Source: Myxococcota bacterium
GTDB taxonomy: Bacteria > Myxococcota_A > UBA796 > JAJRTE01
Assembly (NCBI GenBank): GCA_024278455.1
Contig: JAJRTE010000234.1
Span: 1 to 53,841, forward strand
Direction of reading: 5' to 3'
Length of the DNA stretch: 53,841 bases
The notes under the pieces were generated by a model that worked only from the letters and a program-made list of their open reading frames with translations, did no database searches and was not told the origin of the DNA. Of the stretch, positions 36,894-48,107 are shown in pieces; the stretch's first letter is position 1; the number at the start of each line of letters is the position of its first letter. The translations under genes were made by a program, and so were the position numbers.

Positions 36894-37820
36894 ATGGAGC
36901 GATCGGCCGCCGACGTCCTCTTCATCGCCGGGTTCGGACGATCCGGAAGCACGCTGCTCGACCGGATCTTCGGACGAATCGAGGGCTTCGTCTCCGTCGG
37001 CGAGATCCGGCAACTCTGGCGGCGGGGTCTGATGGAGGGTCAACTCTGCGGCTGTGGCGAACCGGTGCCGGAATGCGGATTCTGGCGAGAGGTGCTCGAG
37101 GACGCATTTCGCCGGTTCACGCCGGATGACGCGCGGCGCGTCTTCTCGATCGCCCATCGCGTCGATCGGGTGAGGACGTTCAGAGCGCTGTACCGGGACC
37201 GGGCTGACGACGGTGACGAGTACGCACGGATCCTCGCAAGTCTCTTCCGGTCGGTGCGGCGGGTGTCGGGAGCGCGGGTGATCGTCGATACGAGCAAGAG
37301 CATCACCCACGGCCTCCTGCTCCGGAAAGCACTCGGGGACCGGGTCAGCACCGTCCACCTGGTCCGCGACAGCCGGGCCGTGGCGTTCTCCTGGATGCGC
37401 CGCCGCCGGCGACCGGAGATCCACTGGAAGCGGGCGGAGATGCCCACCTTTGGAGCGCTTCGAACCTCGCTCGACTGGATGCTCGTCAACACGCTGATCG
37501 GCCGGGCCCGGCGGCGGTTCGACCCGGGGATGACGCGAATCCGCTACGAAGATCTCGCGGCAAGCCCACGCGAAACCGTGATCGGGATGCTCGCGGACGT
37601 GGGGATCCCCCTGCCGAATGACGCTGAGGTCCCGGATCGTTCGTTCACCCCCGGTATCGACCACACCGTCTCCGGCAATCCGCTCCGGTTCCAGTCGGCC
37701 ACCGTCGAAATCCGCCCGGATCTGGAGTGGCAGTCGGCGCTTCCAGCCGGTAAACGCCGGCTCACGACCGCACTGACCTGGCCGCTGCTGCTGCGCTACG
37801 GGTACCTGGGGAGGGAGTGA
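36894..37820 (+). CDS. sulfotransferase family protein
   Basis: 308 aa with the PAPS-binding 5'-phosphosulfate loop near the N-terminus (VLFIAGFGRSGSTLLDRIFG), the 3'-phosphate motif region (HLVRDSRAVAFSWMRRRR) and the RIRYEDLAASPRETV segment common in carbohydrate sulfotransferases. It likely transfers sulfate from PAPS to a glycan or lipid. ATG at 36894 starts right before the P-loop. The next gene, a glycosyltransferase, begins with the base after its stop, so they are translated together and probably modify the same surface polysaccharide. The acceptor is unknown. Confidence 0.9.
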   Translation: MERSAADVLFIAGFGRSGSTLLDRIFGRIEGFVSVGEIRQLWRRGLMEGQLCGCGEPVPECGFWREVLEDAFRRFTPDDARRVFSIAHRVDRVRTFRALYRDRADDGDEYARILASLFRSVRRVSGARVIVDTSKSITHGLLLRKALGDRVSTVHLVRDSRAVAFSWMRRRRRPEIHWKRAEMPTFGALRTSLDWMLVNTLIGRARRRFDPGMTRIRYEDLAASPRETVIGMLADVGIPLPNDAEVPDRSFTPGIDHTVSGNPLRFQSATVEIRPDLEWQSALPAGKRRLTTALTWPLLLRYGYLGRE

Positions 37821-38783
37821 ATGGAACTCCTCCTGCTCCATACCGGCAAGGCCTATCTCCCCGAGCTCCGAGCCTATCGGCGGGCATTCGAACCGCACTT
37901 CGATGTCCGGACGGCCACGATGGGACAACTCCACGGACGCTCACACCCCGGCAGAATCCTCTGGTTCTTCATGGGATTCCATCCGGGACGCTACGAGGCG
38001 GAGATGGTCGTGCACGACTATCGCTCGCTCTCGGTGGGCGCTTATTCGGGGCTCAAGGATGTCCTGAAGCGGCGGTTGCACGCGAAACCGGATCTGCGGG
38101 TCTTCGCGAACGAGGTGATCGAGCGGGAGATGGGATTCAGGGACGACGTGCCGTCCTGTCTCCTCGACATGGGCGTACACCTCGATCTGATCCCCGAACG
38201 GAGGACCGGGCAAACCTTCGAGTACGACTTCTGCTACGCCGGGGACATCAGCCGTGAGCGCGGGGCGGAGGCGTGGCTGCGCGAGTTCGTGAAGCGGGCG
38301 AATGGACGGCGACTGGCCCTGGCGGGGAACGCGGATCACCGCCTCTGGACCCGGTATCGCGACGCCCCGGAGTTCGAGTTCCTCGGCCGGCTCTCGCTCG
38401 AGGACACCTACGATCTGATGTCGAGGAGCGAGACCGGCATCTGCTACCTGCCGAACCGGCGCCCCTACGTCTTCCAGACTCCGGTCAAGGTCCTCGAGTA
38501 CGCGGCGCTCGGGCTCAAGGTCGTGGTGAACGAGACGGCTTCAAACATCCAGACGCTCCGCAAGTTCGGCATAGAGGGCCTGGTGATGCCGGATTTCGAG
38601 TTCCCGACCCGTGAAGCGGTGGAACAGCTGGCCGATCATTGCGCTTTCGACGCCGATCCTATCGGCTGGAGCCGAGTCATCGAGCGCAGTATGGTGATCG
38701 ACCGGCTCCTGGGCATTGTGCAGGGTAGCCGACCGGTGGGAGAGAGAGAGGGAGAGAGCTTCGATCCAGGCGTCAGCGGGTAG
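37821..38783 (+). CDS. glycosyltransferase (GT-B fold, GT4-like)
   Basis: 320 aa. The C-terminal half has GT-B features: FLGRLSLEDTYDLMSRSETG, then PVKVLEYAALGLKVVVNE, the nucleotide-sugar-binding E-x7-E-like region of GT4 enzymes. The N-terminal half (MELLLLHTGKAYLPELRAY) is less conserved. ATG at 37821 touches the stop of the sulfotransferase. Together they suggest synthesis or decoration of a sulfated surface glycan. The last 20 residues run into low-complexity (GREREGESF-like) sequence just before the tandem repeat array, so the C-terminus may have been altered by the repeat. Confidence 0.85.
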   Translation: MELLLLHTGKAYLPELRAYRRAFEPHFDVRTATMGQLHGRSHPGRILWFFMGFHPGRYEAEMVVHDYRSLSVGAYSGLKDVLKRRLHAKPDLRVFANEVIEREMGFRDDVPSCLLDMGVHLDLIPERRTGQTFEYDFCYAGDISRERGAEAWLREFVKRANGRRLALAGNADHRLWTRYRDAPEFEFLGRLSLEDTYDLMSRSETGICYLPNRRPYVFQTPVKVLEYAALGLKVVVNETASNIQTLRKFGIEGLVMPDFEFPTREAVEQLADHCAFDADPIGWSRVIERSMVIDRLLGIVQGSRPVGEREGESFDPGVSG

Positions 38784-38810
38784 GGGTAGCGAGCACGGCC
38801 CGCCCCCACC

Positions 38811-39190
38811 AGGAGCGAACAGCGAAGCGCCTTCGCGATGCCCGAGGCAATCCGCTACGCCCCGCCAGGAGCGAACAGCGAAGCGCCTTCGCGATGCCCG
38901 CAGCAATCCGCTACGCCCCACCAGGAGCGAACAGCGAAGCGCCTTCGCGATGCCCGCAGCAATCCGCTACGCCCCACCAGGAGCGAACAGCGAAGCGCCT
39001 TCGCGATGCCCGAGGCAATCCGCCCGCCCCACCAGGAGCGAACAGCGAAGCGCCTTCGCGATGCCCGAGGCAATCCGCTACGCCCCAACAGGAGCGAACA
39101 GCGAAGCGCCTTCGCGATGCCCGAGGCAATCCGCCCGCCCCACCAGGAGCGAACAGCGAAGCGCCTTCGCGATGCAACGAGGCAAAGCGG
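38811..39190. repeat. tandem repeat array, 7 units of 55-56 bp
   Basis: Seven head-to-tail units begin AGGAGCGAACAGCGAAGCGC at 38811, 38867, 38923, 38979, 39034, 39090 and 39145. Each holds the near-palindrome GCGAAGCGCCTTCGC and then ATGCCCGAGGCAATCCGC or a GCAG variant. The last unit diverges after GATGCAACGAGGC. The array is bounded on both sides by related sequences (GGCGTCAGCG(T/G)GT and GCGAGCACG). It lies between the glycosyltransferase and carB, which converge. All frames are open by composition only; I do not regard it as coding. There are no unique spacers, so it is not a CRISPR array. Confidence 0.9.
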
Positions 39191-39443
39191 GGCAGTTGCA
39201 GGGTCGAATCCGCCGGCAGCAAACCGCCACACCCCAGCGCAAACCTCCGCCTCCGGCGTCAGCGTGTGGGGTAGGCGCGCGCGGAGCGGAGCGAGCACGA
39301 GCCGTAGGGGCCACGGCCCCTGAAAACGATGCACCGGGAGGAACCCACCAGCGCCGACGAAGGAGGTGCTGGTGGGTTCCGACCCGGCTGACGGCCCCAG
39401 CCGGAAGCCGACCCGGAGGTCGCCAAGCGACCGAAGGGTGGTG
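39191..39443. other. structured intergenic tail of the repeat array
   Basis: About 250 bp without a gene. It carries several short inverted repeats (AGGGGCC with GGCCCCT at about 39306-39322, GGTCGCCAAGCGACC at about 39418-39432) and the strong stem listed separately. The hairpins fit a terminator or boundary zone between two convergent transcripts. Confidence 0.5.
39340..39380. terminator. strong stem-loop downstream of carB
   Basis: A perfect 13-bp stem, GGAACCCACCAGC (39340-39352) with GCTGGTGGGTTCC (39368-39380), closes a 15-nt loop, about 64 bp past the carB stop codon. No T-run follows on either strand, so it is not a classic intrinsic terminator; it may still end or protect transcripts from both sides. 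Confidence 0.5.
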
Positions 39444-42668
<3,225 letters not shown>

Positions 42669-42756
42669 GGGTGGGGCCAAAGTAGGGTTACCCCACGCCT
42701 CCAGCAAGTGTTTATGGGGTCAGGTCTGACATTTGTCGGGAGTCGGACATTCCTGA

Positions 42757-43179
42757 TTTCACCTCATCCGGACCACCTCCGAGCGAACCCTCGAGGTTGG
42801 TTGCGGTTTCACTCCTCGACGCCCACCTCGAACCACCAGAGTCCGTTTCGCCGCCCGCTTCGACAAGGTCATTGCCGCCTATGTCCTGCACCTGGCCACC
42901 GAGGACGACGGCGACACGGGAGAGGTCAGCCGGTTTCTCGATGTCCCGGCCATGACGGTGGAGGAGATCATCCGGGAGATCAACTCCGAAAAACCCGAGG
43001 TGAAGGAGGTCGCCCTGCGCGGCTGGGGACGGAACGCACAGAGTTGGGAACTGATGACTCTCATCGGCCGACTGTACCGGGAAAGCCGGCCGACGCGAAT
43101 GGCCCGGTACCTCTCCGTGTTCCAGAGCCGTGCGGCGCCGATTCTCAATCGACACCTGGTCCGCTATGGGCTCGTCTGA
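42757..43179 (+). pseudogene. gene fragment of unknown family, 3' end inside repeat copy C
   Basis: An open frame with protein-like composition runs from 42757. It includes RFDKVIAAYVLHLATEDDGD, VPAMTVEEIIREINSEKPEV and WELMTLIGRLYRESRPTRMA. It has no ATG, GTG or TTG before 42952, so either the 5' end is lost or a 75-aa protein starts at 42952. The last codons and the TGA stop (43177-43179) are supplied by the left end of the dispersed repeat, so the original C-terminus may also be lost. I do not recognise the family. It is probably a remnant. Confidence 0.35.
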
Positions 43180-43330
43180 GAACAAGTGCGACCGTTGCAC
43201 CGAGAGCGCCGCTGCGCCCGATCCAGCAAGGCGCGAGGAGGGCGCAACCTTACTGGTTTCAACCGACGAGCAACGCAGCTCTGCGGGGTACAGCGGCCCG
43301 CGAATGCAGCAGGCATTTCCGGACGAGCCC
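43168..43330. repeat. dispersed palindromic repeat, copy C (complete)
   Basis: 163 bp. The left end reads GGGCTCGTCTGAGAACAAGT and the right end, read inward, GGGCTCGTCCGGAAATGCCT. GCCGCTGCGCCCG pairs with CGGGGTACAGCGGC near the middle. The inner segment AAGGCGCGAGGAGGGCGCAA and CTGGTTTCAACCGACGAGCA is conserved. The right end touches the TGA of the Nudix gene on the minus strand; the left end supplies the stop of the upstream gene fragment. Confidence 0.85.
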
Positions 43331-43909
43331 TCAGCTCCCTCTTCGGCGCAGCATCTCGAAGTGCAGACCCACCACGACCAGCGCGTGGGTGATGTGTCCT
43401 TCGGTCACCAGGCGCGGCGTGTCCGACCAGGGCGCCAGCACCGTACGGCATTGCTCCGTCGCGTCGAAGCTCGGCTCTTCGCGAGCCTCCGCCCCGAGGG
43501 CCAGAAACGTGTAGGTCCGGTTGTTCTGGATCGCCGGATTGGGGTCGATGACACCGATCTGCCGCCACTCCCGGGCGACGTATCCGGTCTCCTCGAGCAG
43601 CTCCCGCTCCGCCGCCGCCCGCGGAGTCTCTCCGGGATCCACCATCCCACCGGCGATCTCGAGGGTGATTCGCTCGACGCCATGCCGGAACTGTTCCACG
43701 AGCACCAGCTCGTCGTCGTCGGTCAGCGCAACGACGTTCACCCAGTCGGGGGTGTCGAGCAGGAAGAAGTCGGCCTCATGTTCCGGGTGCTCCCGGCGCA
43801 TCCGGCGGGAGAGGAGTCTGAAGATCCGGCAGTCGGCCAACTCGGTGCTTTGAAGCACGGACCAGGGGGCGGGGGCGCTGTCTTTGGTCATTGGATGAAT
43901 CCGGATCAC
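43331..43909 (-). CDS. Nudix hydrolase (ADP-ribose pyrophosphatase-like)
   Basis: 192 aa with a perfect Nudix box, GMVDPGETPRAAAERELLEE followed by TGY (G-x5-E-x7-REUxEExGU). The preceding VALTDDDELVLVEQFRHGV and the length fit ADP-ribose or nucleoside-diphosphate-sugar pyrophosphatases of the NudF type, which clear toxic nucleotide sugars. GTG at 43909 overlaps the TGA of the upstream gene (GTGA), while ATG at 43891 is the alternative start. It forms a two-gene operon with the Cys-rich protein gene. Its stop touches a dispersed repeat. The exact substrate cannot be told from sequence. Confidence 0.9.
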   Translation of the reverse strand: MIRIHPMTKDSAPAPWSVLQSTELADCRIFRLLSRRMRREHPEHEADFFLLDTPDWVNVVALTDDDELVLVEQFRHGVERITLEIAGGMVDPGETPRAAAERELLEETGYVAREWRQIGVIDPNPAIQNNRTYTFLALGAEAREEPSFDATEQCRTVLAPWSDTPRLVTEGHITHALVVVGLHFEMLRRRGS

Positions 43910-44661
43910 GGCGATGGCTTGCCGCCGGAGGAGCCCTTTCGGTCCGGGCGGCCTCTCCGGCGCCGGGAGCGGCGGCGGGAGCCGCAGGGACCGGACTTCG
44001 ATTTCTGCCGTTCCCCGCCCGCGGACTTCTCTTCGGAGGACGGTGGTTCCGGCGACGGGCCCTCCGGCGGAATCGCCTTTTCCGGCTCGGGGTCGAGGGA
44101 CGGGAGTTCGAAGATGCCCCTGGTGAAGTCGTCCTCTTCCGCCGCCTCCTCTTCGAAATCGGCGGGTTTCCGGGATCGGCGACGGTCCTCGGAGCGGCGC
44201 TGGCCGGGGTACTTCTCCTTCAGGGCCTCGCCCTTCTCCGGCGGCGGCGGAAGCTCGTGCCTGACGATCACCTCCACGTCGGGCTCGGTCGCCGGCGCGA
44301 CGGCCTCGGGCGGTTTTTCCGCAACCTCCGGCTCGCCGGTTTCCGGAGGCGGCTCGCTGCCGCGAAGCACATCGACCATCCTCCAGTAGCTCCAGCGGAG
44401 GAACTCGGGGGCAAGCAGCCCGCGGATCTCGTCGAGCCTCTCCTCGCCGCTGACAACCGGAGACTCGTCATCCTCCCGGGGATCGAAGAGGCAGCAGGAG
44501 CAACCCTGGTAGACCGGGCAATCCATGGAGTGGATCGCCCCCACGCGGCTCACACAGTATCGCCCGGGAACAGCTCCCCGGTTGTCTGGTGAAGCCTCCC
44601 AGACCAGGTTCCGGCATCGGATGTGGGCTTCGGAATCGGCAGGTGGGTTGGGATCGGACAT
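43906..44661 (-). CDS. Cys-rich N-terminal domain protein with long charged tail
   Basis: 251 aa of unrecognised family. The first 65 residues hold seven Cys (IRCRNLVWEA, GRYCVSRVG, SMDCPVYQGCSCCLF) and probably bind metal or form an Fe-S or Zn site. A short conserved-looking helix (LRGLLAPEFLRWSYWRMVDV-like) follows. The remaining 150 residues are low-complexity, rich in Pro, Glu, Lys and Arg, ending in a basic block (GSRRRSRRRRGRPDRK), as in disordered nucleic-acid-binding tails. ATG at 44661 was chosen because the frame upstream lacks order. It overlaps the Nudix start by 4 bp. Function unknown. Confidence 0.65.
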   Translation of the reverse strand: MSDPNPPADSEAHIRCRNLVWEASPDNRGAVPGRYCVSRVGAIHSMDCPVYQGCSCCLFDPREDDESPVVSGEERLDEIRGLLAPEFLRWSYWRMVDVLRGSEPPPETGEPEVAEKPPEAVAPATEPDVEVIVRHELPPPPEKGEALKEKYPGQRRSEDRRRSRKPADFEEEAAEEDDFTRGIFELPSLDPEPEKAIPPEGPSPEPPSSEEKSAGGERQKSKSGPCGSRRRSRRRRGRPDRKGSSGGKPSP

Positions 44662-44822
44662 CGAGGAGTATCCTACCCGCAAGGGAGTGTGCATCGCCAA
44701 AGAGAGTGCCCGGAATGAGGCGCTCGAATATTGGATGGACACTCCGCGTAACCCGTTGATAGGATCCGGTTTCAATCCGTGTACCCACCGGGATTCAAGC
44801 AATCGGCGATAGGAGAGCCGCC

Positions 44823-45599
44823 ATGTCCAAAGAGACGACCCCGCCGGAATCCGGCGACCGGAACACGCCGGAGACGCACCACCCGGCAAAGACGGAATCA
44901 GTGGAGCGCACCGTCCTTCGGCCCTACCCGAAGGTCGTATACTTCTACCTGACCTGGATCGTGGCACTGGTTGCGGGCATCGTGACCGCGATGTACGACG
45001 TGACGATCACCGTCGAGGGCGTCACCTCCGGAGCTATCACCGCCGACAAGATCGACGCCATGTACAAGATCCAGCTCTTCTGGACCTACCTCTTCCTGCT
45101 CGTGTTCGCCTTCAACCTGATGATCGTCGCGTTCCAGTTCGGCCGCATGATCACGGTGTCCCTGGTCTTCATCGGCCTGGCCCTGCTCTTCCTCGGGTTG
45201 TGGCTCGGCTTCCTGGGCGAGGTTTTCGGTTTCCTGAAGAACCTCCATCCCCGCGCCGACGCGAAGTTCTTCTTCTTCATCTTCACGTTATTCACGGTCA
45301 TCTACGTCTTCGTGTTCATCCAGACCCGCTTCAATTACTGGGTGGTGCGCCGGAACGAGCTGCTGCACAAGCACGGGTTCCTCGGCGACGTGAAGCGCTA
45401 CCACGCCCAGAACGTGAAGATCTACAAGGAGATCCCGGACATCTTCGAGTTCATCCTCCTGCGGGCCGGCACCATCGTCGTGCACCCGGAAGGCGAGGAC
45501 CGTGCGGTGGTCCTCGAGAACATCATCGGGATCAACAAGAAGGAGCGCGAGGTCAAGCAGATCCTCGAGTCCTACACAGTGCGGATCGACCACTCCTGA
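44823..45599 (+). CDS. multi-pass membrane protein, conserved hypothetical
   Basis: 258 aa. After a polar N-terminus come about four transmembrane helices (VVYFYLTWIVALVAGIVTA; LFWTYLFLLVFAFNLMIVAF; LVFIGLALLFLGLWLGFLG; FFFFIFTLFTVIYVFVFIQ). A cytoplasmic domain starts FNYWVVRRNELLHKHGFLGD and contains IFEFILLRAGTIVVHPEGED, reminiscent of bacterial PH-like (bPH2) domains. The role is unknown; such proteins may act in membrane organisation. ATG at 44823 follows GGAGAGCC. The amidohydrolase gene begins 10 bp after its stop. Confidence 0.85.
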   Translation: MSKETTPPESGDRNTPETHHPAKTESVERTVLRPYPKVVYFYLTWIVALVAGIVTAMYDVTITVEGVTSGAITADKIDAMYKIQLFWTYLFLLVFAFNLMIVAFQFGRMITVSLVFIGLALLFLGLWLGFLGEVFGFLKNLHPRADAKFFFFIFTLFTVIYVFVFIQTRFNYWVVRRNELLHKHGFLGDVKRYHAQNVKIYKEIPDIFEFILLRAGTIVVHPEGEDRAVVLENIIGINKKEREVKQILESYTVRIDHS

Positions 45600-45609
45600 G
45601 AGCGGCGGA

Positions 45610-47052
45610 TTGAAGAGCGCCGACCTGATCCTTCTCGGCCGCCCGTCCACAGCCATCGCGGACGGGCGGCTTCTCTTCGCCGGCTCCCGCGAGGCCGCCC
45701 TGAAACTCGCCGCTCCGAACACGGAGGTGGCGGACTTCGGCGATGCGCGCGTGCTCCCCGGATTCCGGGACGCTCACGCCCACCTGGTGATGACCGCCCT
45801 CGCGCGGCGGCGCATCGACCTGCACGGACTCGGCGTCGAAGAGATCGGCGAACGCATCGCAGGACGCGCGAGCAGTGTCCCGCCGGGGACCTGGGTCGAG
45901 GGTACGGGATTCGAGCTGGATCACCTGGGACTCGGCCGGCTTCCCACCGCCGCGGATCTCGATGCCTCGAGCCCGGACCATCCGGTGAAGCTCGCCTCGC
46001 ACGACCTGCACGCCCTGTGGGTGAACACCGCAGCCCTCACCGCCGCCGGCCGCCCCACGACCGCGCCCTCCTACCTGACCGAGGATGAGGTGCGGGTTTT
46101 CAACGATCTGGCCGGAAGGACCGGGCCGGAAGAACGGGTCGCCGCCACCCGCGAAGTCCTCTCGGAGTTCCACGCCGCGGGCATCACGGCCATCCAGGAA
46201 CACGGCACCCTCGGGCATCTCGAGGCGCTGCTCACCCTGGCGGCCGAAGGCGACCTGAAGATGCGCGTCCGCTTCACGATCCGCCAGCATCAACTCGAGG
46301 AGTACGCCGCCCGCGCCGCCGAGTTGCCGCGGTACCGCGGACTCATCGACATCAACGGCATGAAGATGTTCCTCGACGGCGCCCTCGGTTCACGCACCGC
46401 CTGGACGCTCGATCCCTACCTGGGCTCGACCGAAACCGGGCACCAGGCGATCGAATTCGAGGTGGCGAAGGAGCGGGTGCTCGCCGCGGCGGACCTGGGT
46501 CTGCCCACGTTCTTCCATGCCATCGGGGACGCCGCGGTCCGCCAGGCCCTCGACCTCGCCGCCGCCGCGCCCGGGCTTCCGCACAGCGTGGAGCACGCCC
46601 AGCTCATCCATCCGGACGACCTGCCCCGCTTCGCCGCGCAGGGAGTGGTCGCCTCGCTGCAGCCTCTCCACCTCCTCACCGACACTCCGGCGTTGCTCCG
46701 GCTGTGGGGCGAGGACCGGGCCCGGCGCTCGTTCCCGGTGAAGAGCCTGCTCGAGTCCGGCGCCGAGGTGAAACTCGGCTCCGACACTCCGGTGGAGCCC
46801 CTCGACCCCATGAAGGGCCTCTTTGCCGCCGTGGCGCGGCGGACCCTCGACGGCCTGGTCCTGCCCGGCAACGAGGCCATCCCGGTCGAGACCGCGCTGT
46901 CGCTCTACGCCTCGCTCCCCGCGGTCGCCCCGGGACTGCCGGCGGATCTGTCGGTGTGGGCCGAGGATCCGGCTGCGGTTCCGGTCTCCCGCATCCCGGA
47001 ACTCGCGCCGATCGCCACCGTCTTCGCCGGAGAGATCGTCCACCGGGCATAG
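45610..47052 (+). CDS. amidohydrolase family protein (YtcJ-like)
   Basis: 480 aa metal-dependent hydrolase of the amidohydrolase-3 group. Visible motifs are VLPGFRDAHAHLVMTAL (HxH metal site), INGMKMFLDGALGSRTAW, FFHAIGDAAVRQALD, HSVEHAQLIHPDDLPRFA and KLGSDTPVEPLDPMKGLFAA with the metal-binding Asp. Such enzymes cleave C-N bonds in small amides or cyclic ureas; the substrate is not predictable. The start is TTG at 45610, shortly after the stop of the membrane protein and preceded by GAGAGCGGCGGA. The two are probably co-transcribed. A dispersed repeat begins 12 bp after the stop. Confidence 0.9.
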   Translation: MKSADLILLGRPSTAIADGRLLFAGSREAALKLAAPNTEVADFGDARVLPGFRDAHAHLVMTALARRRIDLHGLGVEEIGERIAGRASSVPPGTWVEGTGFELDHLGLGRLPTAADLDASSPDHPVKLASHDLHALWVNTAALTAAGRPTTAPSYLTEDEVRVFNDLAGRTGPEERVAATREVLSEFHAAGITAIQEHGTLGHLEALLTLAAEGDLKMRVRFTIRQHQLEEYAARAAELPRYRGLIDINGMKMFLDGALGSRTAWTLDPYLGSTETGHQAIEFEVAKERVLAAADLGLPTFFHAIGDAAVRQALDLAAAAPGLPHSVEHAQLIHPDDLPRFAAQGVVASLQPLHLLTDTPALLRLWGEDRARRSFPVKSLLESGAEVKLGSDTPVEPLDPMKGLFAAVARRTLDGLVLPGNEAIPVETALSLYASLPAVAPGLPADLSVWAEDPAAVPVSRIPELAPIATVFAGEIVHRA

Positions 47053-47064
47053 GTCGATCCCTCA

Positions 47065-47226
47065 GGGCTCGTGTGGAAATCAGTGCGACCGTTGCACCGA
47101 GAGCGCCGCTGCGCCCGAGAAAGCAAGGCCGAGGAGGGCGCAACCTTCCCGGCTCCAATCGATGCGCAACAGGGTGTAGTGGGGTGCAGCGGCCCTCGAA
47201 TGCAGCAGATATTTCCAGACGGGCCC
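47065..47226. repeat. dispersed palindromic repeat, copy D (complete)
   Basis: 162 bp between two genes on the plus strand. The left end reads GGGCTCGTGTGGAAATCAGT and the right end, read inward, GGGCCCGTCTGGAAATATCT. GCCGCTGCGCCC pairs almost perfectly with GGGGTGCAGCGGC. The inner segment AAGGCCGAGGAGGGCGCAAC is conserved, while the following part (CCCGGCTCCAATCGATGCGC) has diverged. It ends 12 bp before the GTG of the radical SAM gene. Confidence 0.85.
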
Positions 47227-47238
47227 TATACTGCGGCC

Positions 47239-48096
47239 GTGAACGAACCAGAGATCAAGGCGTTCCAGTCCCACCCCCGGTCCTTCGAGGAGAACCTCTA
47301 CGCATACCCGGTGCTGTCCCGCCGTGCGGCGGGCCTCTCCGTGGGGATCAACCTGTCCCCCCATAAGGCCTGCAACATGGACTGCGTATACTGCCAGGTG
47401 AACCGGGACGTCAAGCCGACCGTCAGGACCGTGGATCTCGACCGGATGGAAGAGGAGTTGACGGCGCTCCTCTTGCGAGCCGCGCACGGTGAGATTTTCT
47501 CCGTGGAGCCGCTCGCCTCCGCCCCACAGACGCTGCACCGCCTGGCTGACGTGGCGTTCTCGGGGGACGGGGAGCCGACGAGTTTCCGGGGTGTTTTCGA
47601 GGCCTGCCGACGGGTGGTTCGGGCGAAAGAGAGTGCGGGAGTCCCGGAGACTCCGGTGCGGCTGATCACCAACGCCATCGGTCTCGATCGTGCCGAGGTG
47701 ATCGAGGCGCTGGCCTGGCTCGACGGACACGGCGGAGAGATCTGGGCGAAGCTGGACGCCGGGACGCCGGGGTACTTCGACCGCATCGCCCGGACGAAGA
47801 CACCTTTCGAGAAAGTCATCGGGAATCTCCGAGCGGCGGCGAAGCTGAGACCGCTCACGATCCAGACCCTGTTCCTTCGGCTGGCGGGCGAGAACCCGGG
47901 CCAGGCGGAGATCGAAGCCTGGATCCAGAGGCTCGAGGAGATCCTTGCCGGAGGAGGAAGCCTGTCCCTCGTGCAGGTCTACACCGTGGCCCGGCCGCCG
48001 GCGGAGGCGTTCGTCAGCGCGGTGGATCGCGCTCTGCTCGATGAAATCGCCAGGCGGGTGATCGTGCGGACCGGGGTCAACGCGGTTGTTTACTGA
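47239..48096 (+). CDS. radical SAM protein
   Basis: 285 aa with the radical SAM Fe-S motif CNMDCVYC (CxxxCxxC) at about residue 50, GDGEPTSF and a TIM-barrel-like remainder. The opening AYPVLSRRAAGLSVGINLSP resembles the family of short radical SAM proteins whose substrates are not established. The start is GTG at 47239, only 12 bp after repeat copy D; upstream in-frame codons would translate the repeat and are unlikely. The promoter or ribosome-binding region must therefore lie within the repeat end. No maturation partner is adjacent. Confidence 0.85.
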   Translation: MNEPEIKAFQSHPRSFEENLYAYPVLSRRAAGLSVGINLSPHKACNMDCVYCQVNRDVKPTVRTVDLDRMEEELTALLLRAAHGEIFSVEPLASAPQTLHRLADVAFSGDGEPTSFRGVFEACRRVVRAKESAGVPETPVRLITNAIGLDRAEVIEALAWLDGHGGEIWAKLDAGTPGYFDRIARTKTPFEKVIGNLRAAAKLRPLTIQTLFLRLAGENPGQAEIEAWIQRLEEILAGGGSLSLVQVYTVARPPAEAFVSAVDRALLDEIARRVIVRTGVNAVVY

Positions 48097-48107
48097 GGAG
48101 AGAAGAG

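Noticed and set aside
38811..39190. CRISPR array
   Set aside because: The whole unit is repeated with no variable spacers, and no cas genes lie in the window.
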